Below, piece by piece: positions 12,602 through 25,700 of a stretch of DNA of 64,000 nucleotides. Origin of the DNA: Xiphydria camelus (taxonomy: Eukaryota > Arthropoda > Insecta > Hymenoptera > Xiphydriidae); NCBI GenBank assembly GCA_963678675.1, contig OY783196.1, positions 30,296,827 through 30,360,826 of the forward strand, in the 5' to 3' direction. Under the pieces are notes generated by a model. That model did not search any database and was not told where the DNA came from. It worked only from the letters and a program-made list of their open reading frames with translations. Each line of letters starts with the position of its first letter. Positions within the stretch are counted from its first letter, which is position 1. Made by a program: the position numbers and the translations under genes.

Positions 12602-13796
12602 TACAACCGCAGAGCGATTCTCGAACGCCAGTTCTGCTGCAGTTACGCGAACGCGTCGCGCGCGCGCGGTATGCCGCGAGGGCACGGCAAGAAAGGATCC
12701 CACGGTATTGACGGGCGAATGGTGTTTTGCCCCATTCTGATGTCGCCTCGAGTAATGGGGTTTACACACGTCTGTATTTTACCGGAAAGTAAGCCGATCT
12801 TATCGCGCCTCGCGGACGACGTACTCGCGTACCCATACATGTAATACGTGCACGCGACCAATACCGCGCGTCGCGCACGATATCGCGTTTCCATGCAACT
12901 GTATATTCTTACGTAGAGACGCCGGTTACACACGCACGCACGGCTCGTCGCGTTGTCCCGGCGAGCGCGTTCTCCCTGGCGAACGCTAAGTATACAGGTA
13001 GGTGGGTACATCGAGATCTCCCCTCGCTCCTCTCCCGCCGCAGTTATCGCGATCGACCGCGGAGCACACGCGCGCGGCGAGCGAACCGAAAATTTGCGAG
13101 ATCCATTAATTTTTAAGACGTCGCGCGCCGACGCGAGGGCGAGATTCCGATTCCCCAGCGATCCGCCTTTACCCGCTGCAGCCCCCCCCCCCCCTTTCGC
13201 CGCCGGCAGTTTTAGGCCGTAGAAATAAATAATGAAGAACGCCTCGTTATTTCTAAGAAAACTCGCGCGCGCGCGCGCGTTGGACAGCGTTCCGAGTATC
13301 CGAGCGATTCTTTCTCGCTGAACGAGACTACTTTAATGTAATCGCCTTTATCGCGTGTCGCGACTCGCGCGGTATTAGCCCGGTAGAGATCACATCGCGA
13401 ACGCCCGGACTCGCGCGCAAAGAAAGTAAGAATGAAAAAATGCCGTTGAACGGGTCGCTTACGCGTCGCGGTCCTGGGCTCGCGAACCCCGCCGGGTCCG
13501 TACCCGGGCTGCGGCGCTCGCGCGCACGCGAGAGATACGAGCAAATTCGTTGTAGCGCGGCGGGGTGAGGATCGCGCGGTCCCGCCGCCGCCGCACGGAG
13601 AGGAGTGGGGCTGCTATCGCGCGGGCCGTTATTCATTGTCGGGCTGCTGCAGTTGCCCCGGAATACCGGGTCGGCTTTCGGGGCCACGTGGACCCCGCCC
13701 CCTTTCGTCGCTGTTGATCGGTAAATTGATTTTCTCCTCGGCGCCTGATAAAGTAGTCTCGCGTTTCATCGACTTCGTTTTTATCGCGACCTGCAC
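12602..13796. other. Noncoding CpG-rich stretch
   Basis: No gene recognised. Contains a C-tract at about 13182-13193 and a (GC)n run at 13262-13279. Confidence 0.5.
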
Positions 13797-14385
13797 TCGG
13801 AGAAAAATGTGGTAGATTTGACTGAGTCGGCGGTATACGGGCGGGGGAATGCAGATCGAGTTATACTCGGACTGATATAATTGACCGGAATGGGCTACAG
13901 CCGGTTTCCTTCGAACAGCCGTTAATCGATATAACCAAATTTACCAGTCGAGCGATTACTTTCCACACAGCTAACAATTTCATGTTCTATAAAAATCGTA
14001 AGAACGTTTCCAGAGCAAACTTTAGGCACGTTTATAGAGCATGTTTGTTCTGAGAACATTTTCAAAACGTTCTTACAACACTTATAGGGCTACATTAGCA
14101 GAGTTATCTTATAAATGCTCGATAAATTATGCTCTAAGAACGTTCTTGCAACAAATATAAAAAGCAATTCAGTTTCTGAAGGCAAAATAGTCTCATGTGC
14201 CACATTAGTGCAGCAATTCAGTGTTCTAGATACAACTATAAAACACATTAACAGAATATAAAACTCCTATTATTCTAAATTTATAGAACTACTTTGCTAG
14301 CTGAGTTCTGCATTCTCCCACCCGTAAACACAGAGATTGCATTGAATATATCGTATACCATCTTTTCTCTCGGTGTAAGGCAACT
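13797..14385 (+). repeat. Interrupted MITE, family H1 copy 3
   Basis: Starts CGGAGAAAAATGTGGTAG and ends TTTTCTCTCGGTG. Its blocks match 5027-5238 (TTTCCTTCGAACAGCCGTTAA, ATAACCAAATTTACCAGTCG, then TTCTGCATTC). The last two blocks are separated by the nested element at 13968-14303. Confidence 0.7.
13968..14303. repeat. Nested TIR element inside H1 copy 3
   Basis: The ends CAGCTAACAA and TTGCTAGCTG are inverted and imperfect, followed further in by TTCTATAAA on the left and TTTATAGAA on the right. The AT-rich interior holds several AGAACGTT/AACGTTCT motifs. Excising it restores the H1 repeat. Different from the element nested in H1 copy 1. Confidence 0.65.
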
Positions 14386-15232
14386 GTCCCGATAGCCGGA
14401 CGGCTAAGCTACTCGGATAGCCGTCAAAATTCGGAGTTTTTTTTTACCAGTGATAGTTCCCGTATGCATCCTTGATTTATTGAAAAATTGTTTCCACTAG
14501 TCATCCCTTCTCGTCCCATTCAATAATTTGAATCGTACTCTTTGTCGGTACAGTTACCTTGCGTAAAAACGCGCGTATTTCCAATTCACCGACGGATACC
14601 TATATCGCGTTTACACAGCCAGCGAGATCGCAAGGATTTATCTCATTCAATTTCGCCCGCATCGAGACGCTCGTTAGCGATACGGCGCGCGTCCGTATCT
14701 TCGGTTTCGCGAGAGAATTCACGATCCGTCCGCTCGGAGAGAACGTACCTATACGCGTACGCGCCTTTATACGTCGGAAGATAAATTTCTCTTCGAGCGT
14801 TTATACCGACCCCGTGCGCGACCCGTAGACGTAGGTACTCGTATTTACAAGGACTACGCGTCGATGCACGCGCGAGCGTCGGTGTGTCGACGAACGTTTA
14901 ACCCGTGAATTTTCCCCGGCTGGGTAGCAGAGGAGCCGTACAATGGGTACCGTTGCACGTATGTCCATATACGAGAGCGCGTGTGCGATAATCAGGCGCG
15001 AGCTCGTGGCGTTTGCACGCGGGTACGTATACGTCGGGCGCGTGCGAAATGTGTCGCCTCGTGCGCCTGGTTTAACGCCGCGCCACTTGGCTTACCGCTC
15101 CACATCGATAGCGATCTTTTCGTCGGTGAAATATCGCGCGCTGTGAGAATGACTGTAAATATTATTTTACGAAGGGGCGACGCGGGTGTCCGACCGAACT
15201 AATGGTAAAAAACCGTCGCGTGCATGAATTAA
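14386..15232. other. Noncoding stretch
   Basis: No gene or clear repeat recognised; open frames on the + strand (14542-14828, 14943-15202) lack domains. Confidence 0.5.
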
Positions 15233-15535
15233 ACTAGGGAAATAGTTGCAAGTGTCGAACGAAGAACTCACAGTGACTTTACGAATTTGGAAGAATACAG
15301 ATTCTTGATCGAAGAATATAAGTAGGTACCTATATTTTTGATTGAAAAATACCGTCGTGGAAACGAGACATTCTTTATGCGCAAAATAAAACAATTACTC
15401 GAGCCCGTCAAATATCTTCTTGCACGAAGAAAATCATGGCCTCTTCCTGAAATTAAGTATACCTATCACGCTTTTGATCGAAGAAAACATTTTTTTTTTG
15501 CCACTGGCAGCTTTTTCTCGCTCTCTTTTTTTCAG
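15233..15535. repeat. Dispersed repeat, family J copy 2
   Basis: Contains GGGAAATAGTTGCAAGTGTCG, then CGTCGTGGAAACGAGACATT, CAATTACTCGAGCCCGTCAA, GAAGAAAATCATGG and TTTTGATCGAAGAAAACATT. These blocks match the reverse complement of the copies at 17317-17686 and 39941-40200. Noncoding. Confidence 0.6.
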
Positions 15536-16394
15536 AGCAACGGCGAAGTCATTCGCGCGGGACATTTCACGCGGTTGCGCCGATCGACGCACTCGCTTTC
15601 TTCCCGTTACTTATTTCCAGAGATCTTTTTCGAGGGGGACGGAAAAACGACGGTATAAACTGCCACGCGTGCCTACGTCACACAGGTATGCTCGTACGCG
15701 CGACGCGACCAGTTTTGTCGGCATTCCCGAGGGATAGCTAACGTCCGCGCCAGTCGAGCAATCGGTCCCCCCGCGATCGTTATACGAGCTCGCACGGGGA
15801 TCGATGTACGTACGGGTATACCTATATGAGAACGTTGATGCGGCACGATAGTTCGATGAATAATTAATGAGATAATCGATGCTATCGTTACTACAATGCA
15901 GGCACGATAACCGGAGCGATCCGATCTCGGTCTCGTAGATATTATGCGGGGCTCGATCGTCGTGTCCCGCGTCCTTCCAATCGAGTCCCGCGCGACTAAC
16001 GAGAAGAAAAGAGTCGGCCGGTAAATGGAGAGAAATAAAGAATCCCCTCTTCCGTGTGATCGCTGGGGTATTTGCTTCGCCGCCTCCTCGCTATCTCTCT
16101 TTTTTGAGTATGTTTTTCTCGACTTCGGAATCAATCGAAACGTCGCACAAATTCAGAAGCAACACGTCGGTGTCAGCTTCGGCGGGGATTTATTAAAGCG
16201 TGTTTGGACACCGGTGCGCCGCGTGGCGAGTGTACTCACACGGGATCCCGGGTGAAAAGAACGGACGAGAAAAGGGGCGTGAAAGCGTGACTCAAAGCCG
16301 ACCTCGAAGCGGCGCCGCGCGGGCACGCGGTCCGTGCTTACAGTTTGCAGTTGTTCAAAACTCCGCTCTTCTCGCGGTGATGAATGGAATACGA
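15536..16394. other. Noncoding stretch
   Basis: No gene recognised. The minus-strand frame of 153 codons at 15673-16134 has no domain. Confidence 0.45.
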
Positions 16395-16790
16395 GAGAGG
16401 AGAAGAAGAAGAATAAGAAGAAGTGTTTATTCTGCTCTAGGACCGCGGAGGTCCTCTGAGAGCACACAATAGGTCAGAACAAGCAAATATCGAAGAGAGC
16501 AACTAAAAGAGAGAACGAGCGAATAAGAGATAAAGTAAATAATGGAACGGGCTAGAGTAACAAAATAAGTCAAATAAAAGTATACAATGCAAATGATACG
16601 GATCAAACTGACAAAGTAAAGTATGATAAGTAAGATACTAGATAACCAAGAAAGTAACTAAGAAAGCAAACGAGTGAATTAGAGATAACGTAAGTAACAG
16701 AACGGGCTAGAGCAGCAAAATAAAGCAAGTGAAAGTACAATACAAATGATACGGACTGAGCTAACAAAGTAAAATTAAAGGAAGTACAAA
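16395..16790 (-). repeat. Interspersed repeat, possible retroelement 3' end, with internal tandem duplication
   Basis: Read on the minus strand, the end is GTCCTAGAGCAGAATAAACA followed by a TTC-rich tail, like a polyadenylation-type signal plus microsatellite tail. The same ending (GGAGCAAATAAAACATGC plus TTCTTCTTC) occurs on the + strand near 28965. The body holds two diverged tandem units about 160 bp apart, each with GAACGGGCTAGAG and AAATGATACGGA. Possible non-LTR/SINE remnant; no reverse transcriptase seen. Confidence 0.5.
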
Positions 16791-17316
16791 GAACGTTTCC
16801 CGACGTTCGGTCGATTCTCGTCGAGCTTGCGACGGGGCGAAATATCCTACGATCTACTGTTTTCGGCAATTCGTCGGAAGGAGAATCCTGCTTCAACGAC
16901 ATTGGCATCGGAAAGGAACACGCGCGGCGCGCGGCTTTATACGGGTATAGGCTACCCACGTAAATCAACGCATAGCCATAGATTTCGTTTTAACGACAGT
17001 AACGTCCGATCGATAGTTTGTATCGCGGCGTGGTATAAACACCTTTTTCTCGTCATAAAATACCAACCCACGTGCGCCCGCTCAACCCGCGAGTAGGAAT
17101 CTATATATGTACAATATGTGTGTGTGTTTGTGTGTACACTGTTCGGCGTAAGCTCGTAGGCAGCCCCGTTAAATAGGAACCCTACTTTTAAATAGGAACA
17201 TTTTCGAAAACGTTAAGTAATTCCCATCCTCGCAAATCTTGCGCATTTCGCAATCACTGGCAAAGCTCCAATGATTTTCTTTCGACGCTGGAATATCAAT
17301 CCACGTTCCGCCAATT
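16791..17316. other. Noncoding stretch
   Basis: No gene recognised; includes a short TGTGTGTGTTTGTGTGTA run near 17120. Confidence 0.5.
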
Positions 17317-17686
17317 CTGAGAGAAATAGGTAAAAGTTGGTGCCAAAAAAATGTTTTCTTCGATCAAAAACACGATATAATTTCAGGATCAAGCCATGGT
17401 TTTCTTCGCGCGATAAAATATTTGACGGGGTAGAGTAATTCTTTTTTTTATTTAGAAAAAATTTCTCGTTCCCAGGACGGTATTCTCGTATGAAGAATAT
17501 AATATTCTTCAAAATGTGTAATATCATATGTTCTTGATTCAAGAAACATTTTCTCACGACGGTATTCTCGGATCAAGGATATGTACATTCTTCGATCAAG
17601 AGAGTCTGCATTCTTCAAGATTTGTAAGATCATGTGCTCTTGATTCAAGAAACATTTGTTGACACTAGAAATTACTTCCCCCGGTG
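17317..17686. repeat. Dispersed repeat, family J copy 3 (longest)
   Basis: Runs from CTGAGAGAAATAG to GACACTAGAAATTACTTCCC. It contains TTTTCTTCGATCAAAAACAC and two tandem versions of a block ending CTTGATTCAAGAAACATTT (about 17530-17550 and 17638-17657), so this copy has an internal duplication compared with 39941-40200. Confidence 0.65.
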
Positions 17687-19434
17687 TACACGGCCATGAA
17701 AGAGAGAAGAAGAAGAAGGAGAAGAGGAAGAAGAGAGAGAAAGAGCCTCGTTCCCATCGCGCAGCGAGCCGAACGTTCGAGAGACCGCGGCGTTATCCGT
17801 CGCCTAGGCTATACCCATTAGGCTCGCAGAAGTGGATCAGAGGTGATTCGATGCTCGTCGTACCGGAACATTGGCACGGAGATAATGGCAGTGCGACAAA
17901 TCACGCGAGGCTCGCGGAGATGTGGATCTCGCCAGATGTCGCTGCACGCGCGCTCGCCGGCTAGGTATACACACACACCCGCTTGTAATTCTATTCCATC
18001 GACATTTTATTTTCATGGAAATCTATCCGGCGAGACCTTCCGGTCGCGCGTGTTCGCGGTGCACCGACGAAGCGCGTCGGACGCTTACCCGCGCGTCGTA
18101 TCGAAGTCGCGACGGGAAGTGTGCCGCGCTATGGATACGGAAAAAAAGGGTTACGCCACACGCGGGCTTTTACGTTTCGCGCGCGCGCGGCATTCGCACT
18201 CGCCCGGCGGCCCACGCGCCGCGGCCGCCCCTCTGACATCGAGGTACTCCCGTGATTTATGGAAGCGTCGGTTATATTTAACGGCGTGTACGCCATCGAA
18301 GGCATGCCTCGGGGGGGTCGGGAACGCGCCGGCCGAATTAAGGAGAGCGCCCGGTTGTCGCGCGTTGACGGTTTTAGATACCTATCCGGCGCACGCTCGT
18401 GTCGTCGTAATCGCGCCGGGCGATCGTGCCCGGAAAGAACGCGGAGTTCCGTCGGTGCTCGACGCGTAGCGCGGTTAGGTTGCGTTCGTCATCGACGGGT
18501 GCAGGGCGAGGACGCACCTGTTTCTCGCTCGCGGAAGACGCGTGCGGCGGCTGTTTATTTCTCGTGCGTCGAGCCATTCACGGTTAGCGTTTGGATCGAG
18601 GTAGAAAAAAAAAGAGGGACCGGTCTGGATCGACCGTCGAGTTTTCCATTCCGATGGGAAAAGAGGGTTACACCTATCCCCCCTTGCTTGCTTCTGCCCT
18701 CCGCCTCTGAAAGATTTCCCGCGACGTTCTTTCGATCAGATATAGGAGTGACATTTGACACCGCAACGTTGTGCGGCGCACGTGTACGCGCCGGGGTTCG
18801 TCTCGAGCGCGCTTCGCAACGCGCCCCACCGCCATTTTTATCCCAGATATTACTGTAATTTCCATTTTGCAGCTTTAATGCCAGTAATACCTCGTATACG
18901 CGGGTAATTTGCATACATTACACGCGCGGGATAGGGATCGAAGCAAGACCGAACGCCTTCGGAAAGCGTCTGCCTCGAAGACGGGTCTTCCAGTCGCCTG
19001 TACGGTTGCCTCTGCGCGCGCGCGCGGCCGAATATCTCGCTGGATCTCGTTCGCGACGCGACGACAAATCGAGGAGAGAGAGAGAGGGCCGCACGATACC
19101 GGGGCCGCTCTCCTTCCCGCGGAAGTACTCGTTCCGGATGCGAGTTGGGAAGGGTTTACGAGGACTCGCGAGCAAGGATCGCCTATATTATGTACGATGC
19201 AGGGAGAGATAGAGCGAGAGGAGAGCAGATACGTATTCTGACGCACGCGGTAACCCCGTGAGATCAGTGTCGCTCAACCGTCGAGAGAGGGTTGACATTT
19301 TTATCCCCCCGTAGAATGTTTATAAAGTGTTTATAAAAAGTTTACGTTTGACGATTCGAGGTGACGAATTGACCCGATGGAAGAATAAATTGATGGGTTG
19401 ATTTTTATCGTATTGCACTTTGCAAAACTCGAGT
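17687..19434. other. Noncoding CpG-rich stretch
   Basis: A purine tract (AGAAGAAGAAGGAGAAG) lies near 17705. Long overlapping frames at 17843-18469 and 18259-18858 are Arg-rich with no domain, so no gene is called. Confidence 0.5.
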
Positions 19435-19737
19435 TTAACCCTCGGATGCACAAGTCAGGTCTGCGGAATATACGGTAGTAAAAAGAAATACCGTAACTCT
19501 CGTAATCGATGGTCGATTGATTTACGTTTATTTTAAATTTTCCGATGACGAATATGCTTAGTGCGATATGAAGGAGCATGCATAACACACTTAACGTTAT
19601 TTTCTTCGTTAAAAAAAACCTTAAATTTTACAATATAACCAAAATATAATTTATACTATAATACAATTTGTATTCAAATCTGGGAGACCCGACTATGCAC
19701 AGGAGTGAAATTGTTCACGCATGCGGCTAAGGGTTAA
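19435..19737. mobile_element. TTAA-flanked MITE, family B
   Basis: TTAA lies at both edges (19435-19438 and 19734-19737). The left end is CCCTCGGATGCACAAGTCAG; the right end, read inward, is CCCTTAGCCGCATGCGTG. The inverted repeat is imperfect but both begin CCCT and contain GCATGC/GGATGCAC. The AT-rich 295-bp interior is noncoding. Consistent with a decayed piggyBac-type element. Confidence 0.6.
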
Positions 19738-22700
19738 TAGACAATAATTGCCGTAACTGAGCGAAAAGCAGTACCTAATCCGATTCGCGTCCGTTGAAAA
19801 ATAATAACGCCCTACCAAAATGCCTCTCCGCGATCCGATCTCCCTCTCGCTCACTCGGAAGCGTCCCTCCCGGTGGCGAATAGCCTGTAGGTACAGCCGC
19901 AGCGGTCCGCGAGGCGTTCACGAGGAAGTTCACCTTGGCGAAATAAAGTGGACAGTGTGCGCGCGCGCGGCAGTGGGACAGGGGTTGCGCGAACCTTCCG
20001 CAGTCGGGTAGTTCCCTCGTCTGTGGTTTGTTATCGGGCATCGAGCCGCGGGTGCGCCAACCTCGTCACTGCTGCACGCCTGTAGCCTCTCGCTGTACTT
20101 AACTCGGCGGCGGGCTGCCGTTGCCCTGTACTCGGCGCTCCCGACCATCGATGCCTATTCGAGTTACGCGACTATGTAGATCTCGATAAGTAGACCCGGG
20201 TTCCTCTCGCGGCCGAGGCGAATGCCATCGGGCAGTGCGAACGCTTCTAGCCGGACAGCCTGCGAAAGGGACCGAAATTTCTTTTGCGGCAAATTGATTT
20301 TCATCCGAGTAAAAGTCGATCAGACGCTCCGCTCCCTGCTTAACTTTGAACGCGATTATCTCGAAACGCAGTCGAGATACGTTGAATGTGTAGAGGAGCT
20401 TTTTTACAGTAAAAATATAGATGAATATTTTTTATTTCGACTCTTCTTCGATATCTGCAATTGGCTTCGAGACGATCGATTTTTAACTTCCTCCTCGACC
20501 GGGGCGTCCGTCTGTTAAACGGAACGAAAATTCGGAGCGACTAGAAGGGAAGCCGGTTCTCCGTCGAAACGGCCGATCTCCTTTTTCTCGCTTTGCATTC
20601 GTATCGCCGGAGGGGCGGGAATGGGCTGGCGAGGAACGCGTATCAAAGGTGCAGACCCGAGCGGCCGAGAGGTTAACGACATTTTAATTGGCCGGTTTTG
20701 CACACGCGGCAGGATCACACGGCGCCGGGTATCCAACGAAGTATGAACGACTAATTAAAATAACCGATGGCACACGGTTCGTCCTGGCTCCGCTAGGGCC
20801 GGGGTACGGCGGGAGGGAGAGAGGAGGCGGAGAGAGATATCTCGAGAGATAGTATCGCGGCTTCTCTCCCGGGGAAAAAAAAACAAACGAATGTCCCTCC
20901 CTCGCGGTGTACAGAAGAACGGGACACTTCGAAAATCGTGGGTCGTTGAGCCCCCGCGGGAGAGGGATGTCTAATTGATCGGTGGATCGGGCTACCGACG
21001 AGGTAGAAAAAAAAGGAGAGCTCGAACGGATCCAGCGGTGGCTCCTCGACGTAGAAGATGATTTATATTTTATAAACGCGACGGTCGGGTAGAAAAAACT
21101 ATTTTGTTTAAATCCCTAAATGATCGGAGCCGCCCGATTATCCGCCACCCACCGGATAGAGGTACGGTATATCGATCTACACGATCGCGCCGAAAGAATC
21201 TATACATTCGTTCTCGATATCCTTCAGCTCTTATTTCCTCGTCGAAGTCCGTTAAACAACGCAGCCCCGAGATTCCGGGACGATGGAGAGAAAAAGGATT
21301 TGTACCTACGTGTTTCTTTCGTTACCCGTAAAAGGAAGATCGATCGGGGCGAATTTGAATTTTACATCAACACGCGCGCGCCTTATTTAATTTACGAGAC
21401 CGGGAGGACACTCGCGCGAGTAGGTGTGGGTATACGGACTAGGCGGTGCCACGCGGAGGGCACCTACGCGTCTCTCCTGACGGGCGCGGGAGGCCGTTAA
21501 CCCTGGTCGTGATCGCGCGTTGTTCTCCACGCTCGAGCAATTAATAAATTGATTACCGGTCGCGTATTTGCCGATCACGGTTATACGGCCCCGCGGCCAG
21601 CCAGGGCCAGTGACCCTTGCCCCGTAGACGTTTGGGTGGTCGGAATGCGAATTCCCCGCGCGCGCGCGCGCGCGGATTATTATCAGTCGTGTAAGCAGAT
21701 CATCGCTAACACGATATTTCGGATTATCTTCGGGGACCATCGCGACTTCCTTTAAGAGCGCGCGCGCGGTTCGCTTCCAATCGCCGAAACGTTCGTCGGA
21801 CCGAGAGCCGGTAACGATTTTTTTTTTGGTCCATCTCGTCTATACGTACACGCGTGGTACCGTGGACAGTATCCGCGATCCGATCCGTGGACCGAGATTG
21901 CGAAGCGCACGCGGATCTTACGATCGCGCGACGTCCGACGCTGAATGTATAACGTGTCGTTTTAACAATCGCGCGTCGTTGCTAGTCGCGTAAAATAATC
22001 GTGTCTATTTTAATCCAAGAGCCGAACGTATCTTCGGCTGGACGCGAGTTGCGAAGTCTGTTGTTTCAAGTTCTTTGACATGAAAATAAACACTCGAATC
22101 GTGTGATCGTTTTGCGCTATACCGATCTTTACGATGAAACGTAGATACGCATATTTTTAACGAAAAGTATAGCAACCCCGCTTTCGCATTGGAAATTTCG
22201 AGTGGTCCTTTTGCAGTGCCGATTTTTTTTATCAGCTTCCCCGCGTTCCGCGTTCCGTATATCTCTCTTAAAAATGTCAAAGAATCGCTGATACGCCCGC
22301 CGGCTGGACGGTCACGTCGCGCGATACCAGGAAAAATGACAACCAGATCGGAATCGAAGATGAAACGAACTCGCGAGCCCTTATCGCACCCGCGATCGAG
22401 CGATACGCGTCAGCGGCGGTGCAACGCGAGTGACTGGTCTACATCGCGATGACTGTAAGAGGTACGATGACATTTGCGATAAGCGAATAGCGCGGCCGCC
22501 GCGAAGTCAACGGCGGGTAGTCATTTCGCTTGGTCCTTTATCAATTAAAGGAAGCTAATGAACTACCGCGCGGTCTCGATCCTCCTCCCGTGTTTGCCGT
22601 GTGGAACTGCATTTCTCACACGAGTAGGTCACGACGCGTCGCGACTGAATCGGAACTCATTTCGGAGTTAAAGGTCAACGCGGCTGACCGACCGAAATAT

Positions 22701-25700
22701 TCGGAGGTCGGGTGTGCGGAATCGATTCGGCGCGGCTGACATTAAGAAAGGTTCGTCGGAAAAAGTGTGCCTGGGAATGTTATTGTACCCGATTAGACAC
22801 TCCCGAAAAAGCGATACCTCGGGAATGGGTTACGCGACGTAGATCGTATGTGAATGATCGTCGCGTATCGATTTTACGGAAGATTGCTCTCCGGTTTCAA
22901 TTAAGGAGCGTCTTCGTACGAGATGCAGGTCTGTACGATGGTTTTTTTATTCACCGCGTTTACGACAGGCTCCGTTACGACTGACAATAGAAATGTCTCG
23001 CGTTCAAGGTCAAGAATACTCGTCCTGGGTTCGACTCGAGTGAGTCGGGCTGTAAAAAAATTCCATCGAAACGAAGGAATCTCGAGATCCTTTTGTCATC
23101 TGATGATCCACGCTTCTAAACGGTCCACGCGTATGGGTATCTATACGTCGTATATCACATACACCGAAGACACTCGAAGCGAGTATCACGTGAGCCGCGA
23201 GGCGAGACTCTCACCCCCTCTCTCTCTCTTTCACTCGCACCGCAGAGGGACGCCACACGTGCGTGCCGGCCGTGGGGGATGGCTAAAAGGTCACTGATTA
23301 CCAGTTCCGTAATTATTTACCTAACAATTACCGGCACTTAAAGGTGCAATTACGTGGGAAATGCGCGCGATTTAAAATAATACACGTGTAATATATTTCG
23401 CCCGGAATACCGCGATGGCTCTCTCTTTAATAAGGCGCAGCGTTTACGTTGTGGCTCGAACGCGTCGTCGTAAATCGGACGATTAGGTCTACCGCGTTTG
23501 TATTCGAGTTTACGGTGTCACGTGGGCGTCCGGTTATACAGGCAGTGTCGCTTTAGTCGCGCGCGCGCGCGCGCGCGTCACTCCCCGGTCTTTTCAGATT
23601 TGAAAGCGGTTTTTTAAAATTACGGCCTCGTATTCTCCGGGTCCTAACAGCCTCCGTACGGGCGCGAGATCGCCGTGGAAAGCGCGATCGAGAAGTCGGG
23701 TGCGGTGCGGCGATGCGAAGGGACCGATAGTGTTTCCGCTTTTGACGCCGATGTAGGTGAGATTTTATGCGTCCGGCGGCGCTTCGATGACCGCGTCGGG
23801 TCGATGAACTGGTCTGTGTAGATTTTCAGTGGGAGACACGTCGACACGAAACGCGTCTTCCGGGTCGTAAAAAGATATTATTCGAACGCGATTCTACAAA
23901 TGACGGCTCGACCGATCGAACGAACCAGTCTCGATAAACGCGACGCGACCGAACCTCTTCATTTATTTTCATTCCCGCGCCAAGCGGAGAGGAGCTCCGC
24001 GAATCCGCAACCATTCTACCCGACGTTTCTTACTCTCCTGTGACAGAAGAAGCTCCTCGGCCGGCCGGAAACTCTCTCACAAGCGCTGCACACGCCCGCG
24101 ACCACGAATCCTAACGAGGGAAAGCTTTCATCGACCGCAATTAACAGTCCCTTCCTTCCTCCGCACACGAACGGTGCCAAGTGCATCTCCGTATACCCAC
24201 GTTCCTTTCGTCGCGGCTGCAGGCTCCTTTGATCGCGTCAGCGCGAGAGACTATAATACTAATCGTGATTGATCGTCGCCTCGTCAGAGAAAGCATCCGC
24301 GAAGCGCGTTTCGATTCGGTAGGCCTCTCGGCGTCTCGAACGGAGAATTTTTGCCACCGAGAGAGTCGAGGGGGATTCTCCTCTCCCACGTGATTCGGCG
24401 CCGCGCGCGAGATGCCCCTTCGCCTCGCCCCGTTAATCAAGCTCGAGGTGGCCCGCCGTGCGCGCGGCCGTTCGATTTTGTGGGATTACACAATCGACAA
24501 TGGGCCGCGGTATAAATAATCGGTAGATTTCCGGAACGCGCGAGAATAATGCCTCGTTGTCGATGCGCGTACGTATCGCGCGCGCGCGCGGGATTATTAT
24601 CAAAGCACAATGACCAAACGAACGGCGAGACCGCGTCGGGATCCCGAGGTGCCCGATAATTCATACTTTCTCATCCACCAACGCAAAAGTTATAAATTAA
24701 CATTACGCGCGCGCGGCTGCGCCGCCGTGCGGAGCTATGCGCGCGGCCGCAACGCGGCAGCTCCCTTCCCTGCGCGTATATCGCACGCGACGCGCGTTTA
24801 TCCCTCTAACGAGCGCCGTGCGAGTTCTCGCGCGGCTAAAAAAAAAGCAAATTAAAGCGATCCTCGTTGGATGGGATTAAATAGTCGCATGTGGTATTCG
24901 TTTTGCGGGTTGCAATGTATTCCACGGTGGTTCTGCGCGGTTTAATTTGAACCAGTGGCACTCAATTCGAGGCGAGTCTCGTTAAGCGCGAAAATTTGTT
25001 CGTTTTTTTTATTAATGGCAATTAGTAATATCCGACCGGTGAGGCTACATTGTGAGTTGCATCCTTTCGGAATGGAGCGATACTTTTTCCGCCGTTGAAA
25101 TGCGCCGAGTTTCGAGAAAAATATTTCATTCGAGTAACGATAACTTGGAATTTTCAAGCAAAACTGTTCGGCGACGGGGTGATCGTTTCGCGCAGCGCGA
25201 GTCGACTCGTTATTTCACAATCCCTCCAACCAACCGTATAAATATAAACGAGCGCGATGACGAGCGTTTCCATTCGACTTTTTCAATTCGCCCGGCAAAG
25301 CTGCAGCAGCCTCGATCGCGCGCAGCCCCGGGAAAGTGTTAACGAGAGCGCGACGTCCGAGGGGATAATTAGATCGGCTTTAGCCCCGGCGACGCAGACT
25401 GTGTGTTTCACGTATTCTCTTCCCCCGCCGGACACCGGCCCGAGCTCCGCGCTAAGCGCTCGAAGATGGGGACGTTGATTAATGTAACGCCGCCCGAAGA
25501 GTGGGTCACTCCGCCACCATTAGTCTTGGTTTTCATCTCCATTATAGTGTCACGCACGCAACTAATCCCGAAGCCATTCATACGTTACAAAGTCCACCTC
25601 GACGCGACGAAAAGATTCGTTTACCGCAGCTGCGCGTGCTCACCGCACGCATCCGACCGACCGTGCGCATATACCTGTCGAATCTCTCACGCGCGGTACA

